A stretch of 64,000 bases of DNA from Eleginops maclovinus (lineage: Eukaryota; Chordata; Actinopteri; Perciformes; Eleginopidae). Both the position numbers and the translations under genes were made by a program. Positions 21,332 to 45,676 of the stretch are shown here, in pieces; the first letter of the stretch is position 1, and every line of letters begins with the position of its first letter. Location of the stretch: assembly GCF_036324505.1 (NCBI RefSeq), contig NC_086356.1, positions 13,873,244-13,937,243 on the forward strand, written 5' to 3'. The notes under the pieces were generated by a model. That model was not told where the DNA came from. It saw nothing but the letters and a program-made list of their open reading frames with translations, and did not search any database.

Positions 21332-24300
21332 TTAATCATCATCATCACCATCATAATCATCATCATCATTATCATCATCATCATCATCATGATTGGGGCG
21401 CGGAGGAGGGCGTGACGGAGGAGGCGCTCTGCACGGGGCTGGACCCTGAGGAGGAGGCGGTAGGGAGCCGGTTGGAGATGGGGGTGCAGAGATTGACCTG
21501 AAGTTGGAAGGAGGCAGGGCTCTGTTGGGAGGGGGTGTGTACGCAGGAAGGGTGGTGAAGGACGGGGGAGGAGTGGACGGCAGAGGGGGGAGTGTTGAAG
21601 TGGGCAAAGGGGGCAAGAATGTGTGGCTGCCCTCTGAAGGACGACGCTGGTAACTGTGGGGCAAAGTGTAGACGGGCGTGGAGGGATGGTTGTAGATGGG
21701 ATAGTGAGGAGTAGGGTAGGATTTACTTCTGGTGAAGTGTATGCACTTGCCCTGTAATGAAGAGAAACACAAAGAATTCTCAGGTCATTGTAGAAAAAAA
21801 AGAAAAGACAACAATCTGCAGATTTTCCATGAAAGATGAATCTGATTCTGCTGTGGCACAGTGACTGGCAGGCTTTGAAGAGTACAGCTTTCAACTAATG
21901 GAAAGAGGAAATTCCTCTGTTATTGAGTGTCATGGAAGAAAATTGTATTCCTGCCAGCCCAGGAGCAGGATCTACTCTAAATGACTTTTCCAGACACACA
22001 AGTGTTCCTGCAGAAACAATACTGCGGTTGTTTTTACCTTTGTCTACTCACTATACCTCCTGAGAGGTTTGTTTGAAATCAGTTTGATGCAGCTTTGACT
22101 ATAAAGTCCATGAAATACATGTTTTTAATGTCATGCAGATGCAACATATTTTTTTTCTTTTTTTGTTCTTTCCTCCTTCGCTCCAACCTTCCTTTATTCC
22201 ACATTTCGAGAGGTCATGAATTTTAAGATCTGGCAAATTCATTCACGTCTTCCTGCCAGAACCTGACATATCTGGTTAACTATCCTATTTATTGATTTGT
22301 TTTCAGTTTCAATGCGTTCTTGTCTTAACAGAAGTGATGCTGTTTTTCATTAAAGAGAGGAAGTATCATAGCATATTTCCCTTTCTTCTGTTATCTCTGG
22401 CGTGTCTCTCACCTTGTCTCCAGGATGAGGTCTCATCACAGACACTCTGTCATAGCCTTTTCTCAGAAATACACACAAAGCGTCCAGTTTGCCCTGAAGA
22501 AAGATTAGCACGCATGACAGTACAAATATTACACAGCATATCATACGAGTGATCTCTGATAACAAACAGATTATCAACATTATATGTGTGTAGTGTCCCT
22601 CAGTGCAGCTTTTGTCTGTTTTCTCTGCCAGACGGCATCTGCTCCACTTTTTGCTCCAGATGTCTTTCTTTTGATCTTGTATAGGAAGCTTTATGGTAGA
22701 CTGTTAGATAAACAAAGAAAGTATTTTGCTGGAAATAACTGCTATGCAACAGATTCCATTATAAAGGCTCAGCTCAGTTCATGTCTGGTTCTTATTAGCA
22801 TCCATCCAGCTGACTAATATGCTAGGAAACACATTTTTATTAACTATTTCCTGGTCACACATCATCCCCAGGAACATAACAACGAAGAGGTCTTTATGTT
22901 TCAAAACATCTGGAATTGACATCATACTGTAGTATATTACATATGGTAACATTATGTGATCCATGCCATGGAAAACATTTTCCAACAGTTCTCTAACTGC
23001 AAACTGGGCAAAACTATGCTATGTGGATAAAAACTCTCAAAAAAAGAAGCAATTAGATTTTTGGTCAATTTAAGTATATTTAATAACACAATGAAGTAAA
23101 AGTAAATGTTGAGCACCTTTATAGGAGAGTACCACTTCTGTGGGCGCACTGATTTGTGCGTTTGGTAGTAAGGCCTCGGTGGATCATACTCCTCCTCGGG
23201 CATCACAACTCGAGCGTTTTTAGCTTTTTCCAGTTTAGCTCCTTCTTCAGTTGAGCCTTTATCTCCCCATCGGACCTGAATAGAAACAAAAGCTATCAGC
23301 GCTCTAACGCAGACAAGGAAAATACGTGTTCAAAATGAGTTTAAAGTAGGAATAGTTGATCGGAGTCAGCCATTTTATTAGTTTATATTTACTGTCATAT
23401 CTCAAACACTAAACATGAAAGACTTTTGTGACATTTTGTGCAAACATTATTTGTTCCTAGACAAAGTCCATCTCACTTTACAGATCTACTGACCTTTACT
23501 CCAGTTCTACTATGAGCTTGGTTTCTGGATAGGTGTCTCAAACAACTATTGTATGGATAGTTGTTGTTTGTTAAACTTCCCTCTTACAACCATCAACTGG
23601 TTACATGTTTTGTGTCCCACACTTTTTTTATGACTGAATATCCTACCTTTAAATTGATGACACGCTATCAGCCTCAGCTGTACTTATCATTTAGTCTAAA
23701 TAGTGAAAATGAGCATGCTCAATACTGTAGTGGCAAAAATAAGCATGTAAGCATTGTCTTTCTGAGTATGTTAGCATGCTAACTATAGCATTTAGCTCAA
23801 ACCACAGCTGTGCCTGAATACCGCACTTAGACTGAGAGAAGCTTAGTCTTGTTACAATAATTATTTAAGATAATAAGAAAAGGAAATGTACATCAACTGG
23901 AAAAAGGCAGCCCAATTTTATGCCAGTGCATCTGCAATGACTTCATCTGTTGTAAATGATGTCGATCTTAGCTATAACGTGCTGCTTTATTTCTACATAA
24001 ATAAAAAACCTCTTTTCTTGCATATCCACATAAAGACTAATTAAACCCAGTCCTCAGAAGTTGGCTCCTTTGCCTCAACTTTTTATTCCGTTGCCGTTTA
24101 TTTTCCAAAGTTTGGGATTTTCCCTCAAGTGTCTGAGAGAGCAGCATTTACTTTGAGACCTATTTTTCTAGCAAAAAACTACATCTTCAGCATAAGAACC
24201 CATTCTACTGATAGTTTGCCTTCCCACATGTAAAGAATGTTTCACTAGGAGCGCATTATCAAAGCCTGAATGATCAGAGAACAACAAAAAAAACAAAGTA

Positions 24301-27300
24301 AACGACTAGAATGATCCATCACATCGGGAGTGAAACCATTCCTTTCAAAGCAACCTTGGAAGATCATTACTCAGATTTACTCCCTTGCTGCCACTGAAAA
24401 GCCATGAAGGTTTAAACCTGGCAGAAATAGCACTTAAATGAGGTTGTGCATATTTTCCATTGCTCTGTTTGGAAGTGGTTCCTCTTTAAGTTCACGGCAC
24501 AGACTCCTCGGGCTGCACTTACAGTCTGTAAAGCATTTCACACCGAGAGAGTGACCTTCTTTCTCCTAGACACAGACCCATATCGTGACCTTGGGACATG
24601 TACTTTCTGTTCATTTCTCAGGGTATCAGGTAGCTCGGATATCTGAATGCCTCGTCTTTTTTCACAATAAATCTCCAGACATTAGGATTTTGTCTTTTCC
24701 TTCCCATGATTTCTTCTTTTCCACACAATTTAAAGCATTCTTGCCTTTTAACATCTCAAGTTGCAAAATCCAAGCCTTTCCGCAAGATTCCACTAATAGG
24801 CACCTTTATTTATCCTACTGAAAACCAAAGAAACTTGCTGTTCCTGTAACAACCACGAACAAATCATTCAAGCTCCCTGAAAGAGCGCACATCCTGGCAT
24901 TTGGTAAATCTGTCGTCTCTGCAGTTTACTGGCCAGATCTTGGCCTCATCTTGACTCTCACTGGCTCTCCTAAGAATCACAACAAAAAAGTGACTCAGCC
25001 GCTCCCAGCACGGACTTCTCATCTCTTTTAAGGAATGACTCTTTTCCTGTTCCACTTTGGATTGACGCTTTATTTGATTGATCTTTTCAAAAGTAAGCAG
25101 GAGCTAGAATCAAGATGGCCATGTCTTTCTTATGTGAACCTGGAGCTAGCTGACTGATGCAGATATCCAGTGGATTTCATTCTCATACTTAAAACCATAT
25201 TTAATTTAGCAAGGAAACAGAATTTACTACTTAAGCATCTTCAGTATAAGAAACATTTGCTGGTTTGATGTTGGTTCAATGTAAGAATTATCACTTATGA
25301 TCATAGCGGCTTTGCAACAGGCTGCAAAAACATCACTTTTGTGAATGGAACTCTGTTTTAAAAGTCAAACACTAAGTTTAATTTCTATCTAGGTTTCTGC
25401 TCTCTCTCTACCTCCATTCGCTTGATGCCTCCGACTCCACGTCCTCCGTAGTATGAGGCGTCCACTGTGGGCCACCTCTTCTTGGGAAAACCATCTTCGT
25501 CATCCTTTAAAAACAAAATGTAAGAAGCAAAAACATGAGACTTTGCGAGAAAAACAAGATAATAATTACTGTTATGAAATTAAAAAGGGTGCAAGAAAAA
25601 TATAAACTACTTACAGAGCTGTCCTCTATTACTGGAGGGGGTGGCTCGTGAATGACCTGCAATCAGGAAAAATAAATATATAATGCTGTGACCTGACATA
25701 AAAACAAATGTTTTTGTTCATCCAGAGGATCCAAGATGGCTGCCGTACCACGGTGCAGCAAAGAGGCCAGAACCACCAGAGCAGGAGGACGATGAGCAGG
25801 AGCAGCAGGATGAGCAACGCTATGGCCACAAAGGTCCCATCAGACTATAGAGCAGGAAAAAGAGACAGGACATCACCAGGGTAAGATCGTTTTACTGCAC
25901 TGCATCAAACCAGTACAGAACTCTTCTAACCAACATGTTGCTTTTAAAATATACATTTAGATAATGTGTTGCACTTTTGTTGAATTGAAACTATTTAAAC
26001 AGGTTTTAGAAGGAGACTAAAAGAAAAAACAATTTAAGAAAGTGCTGGTAAAACAATTCAGGTACTTTACTATCATGTGCAACTTTAAACTTGTGCTCCA
26101 CTGCATCATAGAAGAAACTATTTTACTTTAAAACTATTACTTCATAAGTCTGACAGCTTTTGAAACTTTACAGATTTCACTTTTGATCCCATTCTCTCCA
26201 GATGTTTATTTGAAAGTGTCTGATAAACTGAAGGATGAAATATTCCTCTGTGGCTTAAGAAAATTATTCCTAAGATAAATAAACTATTTTTATTATTAAG
26301 AGTATTAGTATTTGGACCCAAAGCTCACAAGGATTGTGTAAGCCAGACATTATTTTCCCAGGGTTTGCAGTGCACCCATGAGGCCATAAATCTGGGTTGA
26401 ACTTTGATTGAGAATTGATCTTTTCTTAACAATTCTCCAGGTCAAAAATCAGTCCAATTATGAGGATTAATGTAAGATCTCTCTCATTCTCCCATTCAGG
26501 CTTTTGTCTCGAGCCATCTAGACAATTGTAAGCATTTATTTGCTGGACTACCCCACAGCTCAATACATTGCCTACAGTTTTTACTGAAACTATAACAATA
26601 ATAAAATGGGAAATAAAACACAGTCAGAACCTCAAGTTACTAAAGATGCATACATGTGTGACAGGATGTTTCTTTAAAAGAATACTTTGTCACGCAATAC
26701 TTCAACCTAAATACAATATGGTATGAGTCACAAAATGCCAAAGTGTATACTGAAGTTGGAATAAATCTAACCATAAGTGTTGTGTGAGTTTGAATTGCTT
26801 TAAATTGCACTTACACACGTGACTGCAGTAATTGTGACGGAGCTTGATACAAAACTCAGGCCATTATTCATGCTGACGTGGAGCGTGGCACATCTGTACA
26901 AATGGAAGTGGGAAAAAAAGAGGGGCAATGATCATTTATGTAATGCAACCCAGACATCCTCATCTGTAAACGCTTAAGTAATAACTTACGTTCCCTCTTT
27001 TTCCAGTACAGGAGCTGGGCACAAAAGGTAGGTATCTTTCACCACCAAAGGTCTTTTCACTGTGGAATGAACATTTGTATCATGCTGTAATAAACTTTAC
27101 ATACAAAGGTTGATTACAGATGATAACTGGTGAAAGAGAGAGTAGTGAAAGTGATGGAAAAGAAAACGTTTGCTTGATTTTTCTCTAGCAGTCATGAAAC
27201 TTCACTAAATTCAAACCTCAAACTATTTTTTTGTTATTAAATTCCTGGACTTCCTCCCCTTATGGAAAAAGTAGCAAATTGGGGCGGGTTGCGGTTTATT

Positions 27301-30300
27301 TACCCTGGCTGAGTGAGTGTCTAGTGTGTGCAAAGACAGTGCTTCATGCCTGATGAGATCCACATTCCCCTCCAGACATCTGAGAAGCATTGAGTGTTAT
27401 ACCAGCTGATTGAAAGGAGGGGAAGATGGTGTTGATGGTTTTTTTAAGAGCAGGGCCGACAGGGATTTAAATCATTGGGAGCGACAATAAACTGCTCACC
27501 CCTAACCCATCCCCTTCTTTATTGTAAAAAAACAACTTTGCACAGCACTGTAAATGGCTGCTGATTAAAACCTTGTATTAGTTTGGATTCAAACATGCAA
27601 CGGTTGTTGCCTTGTCAGTCACTTCACAATAAAATGTGGACAACGGAGGATGCAGGGAAAGTCTACTTACTAAATTCTTCTATAGTAATGTTGCCTTTTG
27701 AATAGATAACCTATTGTTTGCTGTCACATTTCACATAATATGGCCTGTTTTATATTACGGACTTCTATGTGTGGTTTATTATTTGTCTGTTGACACATCA
27801 AGCAGGCACAGCAACATTAGCATTCATCTGAACTTATCCGTCTGAAAAACCGATAGCAGTAAATCCAATTTGCACTCTCCTTTTAGCTTGGTTTTGGTCT
27901 CCACCAGTATTTGTCTTTTTAGCTGCTAAATGCTCTGCTATTTTCATCAAATAGTTGCTTACTTTGTCTCTCTTCTGCTGGGTCTGAGCAGGTCGCACTG
28001 TGAGCCATAAACTCAAAACAAAGAGCTGAAAGACATTAAAATACTCTCTAGAACTGAGGGGACTGCAGATTAATGTGAACATTGGCTGTGGGTTTGTCAC
28101 TATGAATTAGTCCTTTCATATTACACATTGTTATTTAATAAGAGTTTAAAAGTCACAAATAAATACATCCTACAAAAAGGAATCCAGTAGAGCATTGGAG
28201 CATGTACTTACTCAAAGTAATGGTGTCATTGATGCGGAAGCTGCAGAGAACTTTCTGTACGTCTCGGGTGTGAAGGAAACCATTTCCTTTTACTACCACT
28301 TGGAAAGATTCTGAAATGGGATAAAAGTCATTTCTCTTTGCAAAAAGTAATGCCATGTGTATTTTTAAAGAAGCCTGTCATAAAAGTAATCTGGTGATGT
28401 AAACTTTACATTATATGTCACTTTTCAGTTAAATAATATCTTAAATTGAGTTGTATAACGCAGCATTTTTTATAATACAGTGTTTGTGTGTACCTCCTGC
28501 ACAGATGCTGGACGGCTCTACAGCCAAGATCTCGATGCATGATCTCTTCAGGATCTGAAAGGGGAAGAATTTGGACAAAGAGATGAACTCAAGGTACAGT
28601 AGATCCAATTTTGCAGTGGAGTATTCAATCATGTTTCTTTGACATGAAATTACCGAGTCAATGACTCCTTGTAGCGCCTCAAATCCATCGTTCACCGGGA
28701 ACACATGGTCCTTACTGTCAGCTATCGTTGAAAGCTGTCAATGACGATTAACTGATTGTAAGTCTCATAGTTTGGCTTGCTCAATTCATGCATCGATAAA
28801 CTGTTTTATTGGCTACCAGATTAATTTACCTGGGTTTCATTGAAGTCTTTAACCCCGACACAGTACACGGTGGCACCCAACTGGCGAGCTCTGCCTGCCT
28901 GAGACATTAAACAACACATAGCTTTTTCATTATGTGTCCTTTTACAGTTGTACTTGATGACTGAGTCGGTATTCATATGTTGATGAATACTCATAGATGT
29001 GTGTGTATAATTTAGTGTGATAGAGAGTATGTAATGGTTTAGCAAAGCCAGGCAAGGACTGCAAAAGAGAACGATTCAAAGATTATTGATTTGTTGTGTA
29101 TGGTCCCCGTTTAATGAAGAGTCAAGCTAAGTAAATGAACTATTGGGAAGAAGGTGCAGCTTTCATTGCACCTTATGGGCTGCAACTTTAAAGTTGGAAA
29201 CGCCTCCTTCAGTTATGTTATGACTTTGACAGCTGCTGGAAAACATCTGTTGTGACATTGCAGAGTCATGTGGCCATGAGGGCAACAACCCTGGTTTCCA
29301 ATACACACAGGATAATACAACAACAGCTTTCCTGCCATATGTAGTTCAAATGTTAATTTATGCTTCAAGTTTCTTAATTTTACATGATTTTGAAGTGGGG
29401 AATATATAAGTGAAATGATGCATGATCACATGATGAAGAAAAAGTCACAATATGTAATATTATTACTGTCTTTTGGAAGAAAATGATCAGTTTAAGAGAT
29501 ATTCATTGTTATTGAACATTGACTCATTGTTAAACTATAAAACCCTGCATTTTGTTTTAACCCCTATGTCACCTCTCTTTGTGCGAGGTCAAACTGGTTT
29601 TCCCTCAGTTCACCGTCCGTCAGGGCGATGATCACACTGGCTGTCCGGTAACCTAAGAGTCAGAAACAGAGAGGGAATGGCAGTTTAAATAATGACACAA
29701 CATCCTGCTCACCCAGTGAAATCCATTACTTTTTCAAGAATATTATAAAATAACTGTCATCTGATGGAAAGAGCAGCTGTGATTTGGTTGTTATTTTTGA
29801 TTATTCCAACACATGTTGTAATTGAGTGGTGATGAATGGATAAAATGTACTTATTACTACTAGAAGTCATGATTAAGTGCTTAAAAGCGTTTTTTACTCA
29901 CCGTCTCCGGTCCCATAGTATATTTGCTCGCTGGCCTGAAAAAGAAGTTTAGAGGCGTCAGTGGTAATAAATTTAAATTGGCCTCATTTAGAAAAGTTAG
30001 ATGCTATCCTGTTGGGCAAGCAGGATATGTTTCTCATGGATTGAACAGATGGCTTACTCTTTGAAAACCTTTGTCCATGAAGGTGTCTCCGCCCGGATGC
30101 ACCATGTTGAGCTCTTCCAGCCCGGCCCGGATCTGCTCTCTGATCATTGAGATCATTGAAGATAATAAAGTATATGTTATTTTAAATTCAAGGAGATGGC
30201 ACAGATTGCATTTAACTAAACTAAGGAAAAAACAACAGACGTGTAAATGAAATTTGCATGAGGCTGTGCATGTGCACCTGTCTTCTGTCAGTGCCATGAG

Positions 30301-32660
30301 AGTCCTTCCTTCTGTTGAAAATACAATGAAAGACATCCGCAGCTGAGGACTAAAAAACAGCAGGAGACAACTGTCATGTTTAACAATATGTTGTTTGTCT
30401 TTCAAATCTGACGTTTCTGTGTGGACTTACCTGATAAACTTGTGAGCCAGGTGGTCAACAAAATAATAAATCTCATTCCAGTGATGTTGCACACTGCCAG
30501 ACCTGAGAAAGGTTCAAAGAATACAACTTGCTTATTTTGATGTTTCAATGAAAGTCATAAGAGAAGCTGTTCTTAATGCTATCTAGTTTCTATATTTGTT
30601 AGGTCATGTAATAGTATAACACGTGTCATTCCATGAGTCCTGTGTAGACACAAACACAGCAAATCGGAATATCACTCATAAATTGTTAGGAGATAAAAAT
30701 ACAGAACATCTTTTTACATTTGCTTCCTAGTTTTTTTCATAACTTAAAATCCAAAATATATTTAGTTTACTATCTTTTAAGACAAAGAAAAGCAGAACAT
30801 TTTCACATTTGAGAGGCAGTTTTTCTGAATTGTCTGAATTTGTGCCTATTCCTTTTCTGTGCAGACGTTTTAGCTAAAGAGCTGCACATTTAATGTTCCT
30901 CTTAGTTTTAAGTTGAATGATTTATAATGCTGTAGCTGCTATAATATATTTGTTTATCCTTTGTCTTTGTGTCACTTCACACAGAGAAGCTGGTTCATTT
31001 TAAACTATTGTGTTTTCTTATAAGTGCTGATGCTTCACTTTTCCTCTTGTGGCTTCACTGCTGAATTTGCAGAAACTAACATTGAGAAGTGCCACGTAAT
31101 TTTTCGAATGAGCTGAACTTAATTTCTAGTCGGACTCAATTAACAATAAAAGAAGACGCTTTCAAAGCGGAAGTCAGCAATTAAAGTGAATTATGAGACA
31201 AATATGTAAAACCTCTTCTTCTCCCTTTCTGTTATGTTTTCATTTATCCTGTGATGTGAGTCCCAGTGCAGATGTGCTGCCAAAAACTCGGGATCTCTGG
31301 AACATCTGGCTCTAATGGAGAAAGGGTTCTGCAGACTGAAGCAGAGCTGGACTAAATGTGGAGTCCTGTCAGTGAAATGTGGCCGAACTTCAGAAAGAAG
31401 CACAGTGGAAAAAAGTTATCTTTGATTTAAAGTGTTATCGCCTGCATTTATTTCATCGGATATTTATTTGTCACTAAGACTGATTTGTATATTTTTTCAT
31501 GTGTCTAATGAATCATCAATCCCTGCAGGTCTCTTTATTATTGAAGTAAAAGCATCAGCACAAAATGTAGTTTCCATCCAGGAGGACATTACTATGACCT
31601 GGCAACAAAACATCAACACACTGACACATGACTGGAATTGACCTGCTGAGGAGCTTCACATTGGCTTCAGTTTAATGGAAAGTGTTACCTAACCCTGATG
31701 TCTACACTCACAGGGTGTTAGAAATATGCTCCTTTGTAAGGAGAGAATTGCACATTGACTTCAAAGTCAAAAGTGCCAACCAGTTTCTGATTTCATGTGA
31801 GGATGTGTTGCTTTCTTTGTTTTATTTGGTTGTAAACTGAATATCTTTAAGTTTGGAACTGTCGGAAGAACAATAGAAGAAATTGCCATGGAGTCACCTG
31901 AGTCTCCATGGAAATGTGGGAGGATTGGACAGGCATTTTTCATTATTTGTCTGACCAAATTACTATTTGATTGATCCAGAAGCCATTTACACTATGATAC
32001 TTGCATCTGATATAAGTCTATATGTTTTGAGACTGTCCCTATGAAATTAGCCATATATAAATAAAGCAATATGCAGATCCACAATGAGTGTTTTAAAAAA
32101 AATGCTAAATTATTCCTGTACCACAAGAAATCATGAGATCTTGAGTGTTTTTACTCTTTTACCTTTTTTATTCAACCTTTATTTAACTTGTTACCTGAAA
32201 GCAGACATTTCACAATAAACATCAACATGTGCCAGCTGTGTTCACAGAACTGAGCTTTGTGTTGGCACTTGTGACTCCAAGTCACACACATTATTCCTGA
32301 CGTCTGTACCCAGCACAAAACCAGTCATATTTTCATTTGACTTAAATGTGCTTATCATTTCAAAGCTTCCTATTATACTACAGTAGCTAGTACCTATTTG
32401 TCATAAAAGTAGCCCATTGCTGCCTCTTGTTTGCACCTGTGTCTTCAGAACAATCTCAGTTGAGTCATGCACTGAATATCAAAAGTTGAATAAAGTAACA
32501 CTCACTTGTCCAAAACAAAGTACAGATCAAACCCTCCGTAGCAGGACGAGCCTGCCTCCCTCCTGCCGTGGCTCTGTCCTGCACTGCTGACCAACAGGAC
32601 CGCCACCAGCATGCCCAGTTCCACACCGAGCAGGACCTGCCTGCACCAGCACTGGGACAT
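21332..32660 (-). CDS. antxr1: Anthrax toxin receptor 1 / TEM8 (antxr1), complete
   Basis: Type I membrane receptor with an integrin-like von Willebrand A domain that binds collagen and links to the actin cytoskeleton. Exons in transcript order: 32660-32506, 30502-30431, 30349-30278, 30139-30058, 29935-29902, 29652-29573, 28898-28830, 28734-28654, 28554-28494, 28310-28212, 27059-26990, 26893-26815, 25844-25749, 25656-25615, 25504-25412, 23275-23117, 22493-22413, 21751-21332. They join without frame breaks to 614 residues. The ATG at 32658-32660 gives a hydrophobic signal region. MIDAS residues D51, S53 and S55 (DKSGS) span exons 1 and 2. The ALTDGE and [11 protein letters not shown] blocks complete the vWA domain. 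One transmembrane helix (about residues 323-345, encoded by 25844-25749) ends in WWFWPLCC. The cytoplasmic tail keeps [17 protein letters not shown] and [10 protein letters not shown], then a Pro-rich region ending [10 protein letters not shown]. After that the family normally stops, but here an Asp-rich extension follows. Confidence 0.95.
21336..21390. repeat. (ATC)n/(GAT)n trinucleotide repeat encoding an Asp tail of antxr1
   Basis: An interrupted run of ATC units on the plus strand, read as GAT codons on the minus strand. It lies in frame at the very end of the antxr1 last exon and encodes about 18 mostly Asp residues (D6-N-D4-Y-D-G-D4) before the TAA at 21332-21334. Confidence 0.95.
22494..23116. 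other. antxr1 intron 16, nothing further recognised
   Basis: AT-rich intron between coding exons 17 and 16. No repeat or RNA gene was recognised. Confidence 0.6.
23276..25411. other. antxr1 intron 15, nothing further recognised
   Basis: A 2.1-kb intron between the exon encoding the KRME segment and the next cytoplasmic-tail exon. No exon, repeat array or RNA gene was recognised; the ORFs inside are short and unrelated to known families. Confidence 0.6.
25845..28211. other. antxr1 introns flanking exons 11 and 12
   Basis: Apart from the two small exons 26815-26893 and 26990-27059, nothing was recognised. These are intronic AT-rich sequences. Confidence 0.55.
28899..29572. other. antxr1 intron 6
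   Basis: Intron between the exon with the ALTDGE block and the [11 protein letters not shown] exon. No other feature recognised. Confidence 0.6.
30503..32505. other. antxr1 intron 1
   Basis: A 2.0-kb first intron. It interrupts the Lys codon inside the MIDAS-forming DKSGS motif. No exon or transposon was recognised. As a first intron next to a divergent promoter it is a reasonable place for regulatory sites, but none was identified. Confidence 0.55.
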
Positions 32661-34243
32661 CACCCTAAATTAAGAAGAAAACTCCAGCTCAACAAAACAG
32701 AGGGCAAATACTCTCCAATTGGAAATGTTCGTCCACGCTCCCTCTCACACCACACTCATGCAGTCAGCCATGCTGCACATGCATTAAACTCCTCTGTGGA
32801 TCAGCGTCCCATCTCCTCAGCAGCAGATGTGTGCTGGCAGAGGAGGAGTGGGACTCAGTCTTCAGCTCCCTCTCTCTCCACGCTAAATCTTTTTAACACA
32901 TGCTGCCATAAATTCACAATAAAAAAGTTTAAAGTGGGAGATTTTTATTTGTTTTTATCAACTTTTACCAGACATTTGTTCTTGCTATTATCAACAATTA
33001 ACCACAATGTTTTTGCAGGTTTACTCAATTCATCACCTACCCATCAGTGCCACTTAGTGGTGGGAGAGGTGCTCAGATGTTTGACTTGGGTGGATAAAGT
33101 ATTGAGTTACTTTCCATGTTGAGTGGTAAACAAATGCACTATAAACATCATTGTTGTTAAATATAATTGATCTTCAGTTTAGTTAACTGTATTAAAGGTA
33201 AGAACTTAACATCAGTAAACACTGGAATAATTACACGTGTTGTTTCTCCTAAAGTAACTTTATACCTTCTGAAAGGTTTTTTGTTTTTTAATGTGTGTTT
33301 ACTTTAATGTGTGACTGTATGTTCTGGTTGTTTTGAGAACTGGGTGTTGCATCAATCTTTTAAAAAATCAATTAACAACTAAACTGAAGTGACAGTAGCT
33401 GGGCCTTCACCAATCATTTAAAAAAAAGAACAACATGGCAGTAGTCCTTTCTGTCTTTGCCAACATAAAATAGTTCATAGTAGAGTCTGAATCTGCATGG
33501 TGTGGTAAGATAGCCCAGGTTAAGAACAAAAAACAGGATTTATCTCCTAAAAGGTGATATATTTAGGAGTCAATGTGACATCCACAGAACGGGATGATCT
33601 AAGGAGCACTCACCACACTCAGTAACTGGACCCCTTCCTTTGTTCTGCTTGGTTTTTAAATCTACTTAACGGTCTTAATACACATATAGTATACAGTCGG
33701 TGTGTGTGGAGTGGACCCTGTCACCTGGAGGTGGTGTATCGCGTCAAAAAGTAACCCCTATTTAAGATGTCTTAAACCTGTCTTGAGAAAGAGCCTGGGA
33801 TACATGTTGTAACAAGTTAGTTGTAGGATTGCAGAAATTAAAAAATGTGTCGGTGTGCAAGTAAATCTTTTATGGCTAAATATTAATGCTAGTCTCCAAA
33901 ATGATCGTCTGTGGTCCAAAGAAAGAAAGAACGATTGATTGATTATTAAGTGCCATGAGAAACATTATTAGGGTTTGTAGCTAGTCCCACGTTATGTGAG
34001 TGTGCATAACGCATCTGCCTGCAGGTGAAGTACCTCTGGCTTCAGATGCATGGCTGTGTGTTTGCACTGTGCTGTCTCTCGGTGCTGTATGGCAGCGGAT
34101 CACTGCAGCAGCATGGAGCCGTGAGGAAACAGCACTGTGTTCCTGAAATCACACCGCTGCTGCTGTCGAGGAACTTTAGTTTGCGCGATTTTCTCTTCCG
34201 ACAATTAGCAACTTCACCTGTTGTAGAGATTTGATGATAAGTA
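32661..34243. promoter_or_regulatory. Divergent promoter interval between antxr1 and bmp1
   Basis: The antxr1 start codon (minus strand) and the bmp1 start codon (plus strand) face away from each other, separated by 1583 bp. This interval must hold both 5' UTRs and at least the proximal promoters, unless either gene has upstream non-coding exons. It is not obviously CpG-island-like. I could not identify a convincing TATA box or shared factor site by eye. A plus-strand ORF from 32568 overlapping antxr1 exon 1 is an antisense artefact. Confidence 0.45.

Positions 34244-45676
<11,433 letters not shown>

Noticed and set aside
21283..21894. 203-codon minus-strand ORF over the antxr1 last exon
   Set aside because: Frame shadow of the Pro-rich antxr1 coding exon; only the frame ending at 21332 continues the conserved CIHFTR segment.
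32568..33122. 184-codon plus-strand ORF
   Set aside because: Antisense to antxr1 exon 1 and its upstream flank, with no recognised domain.
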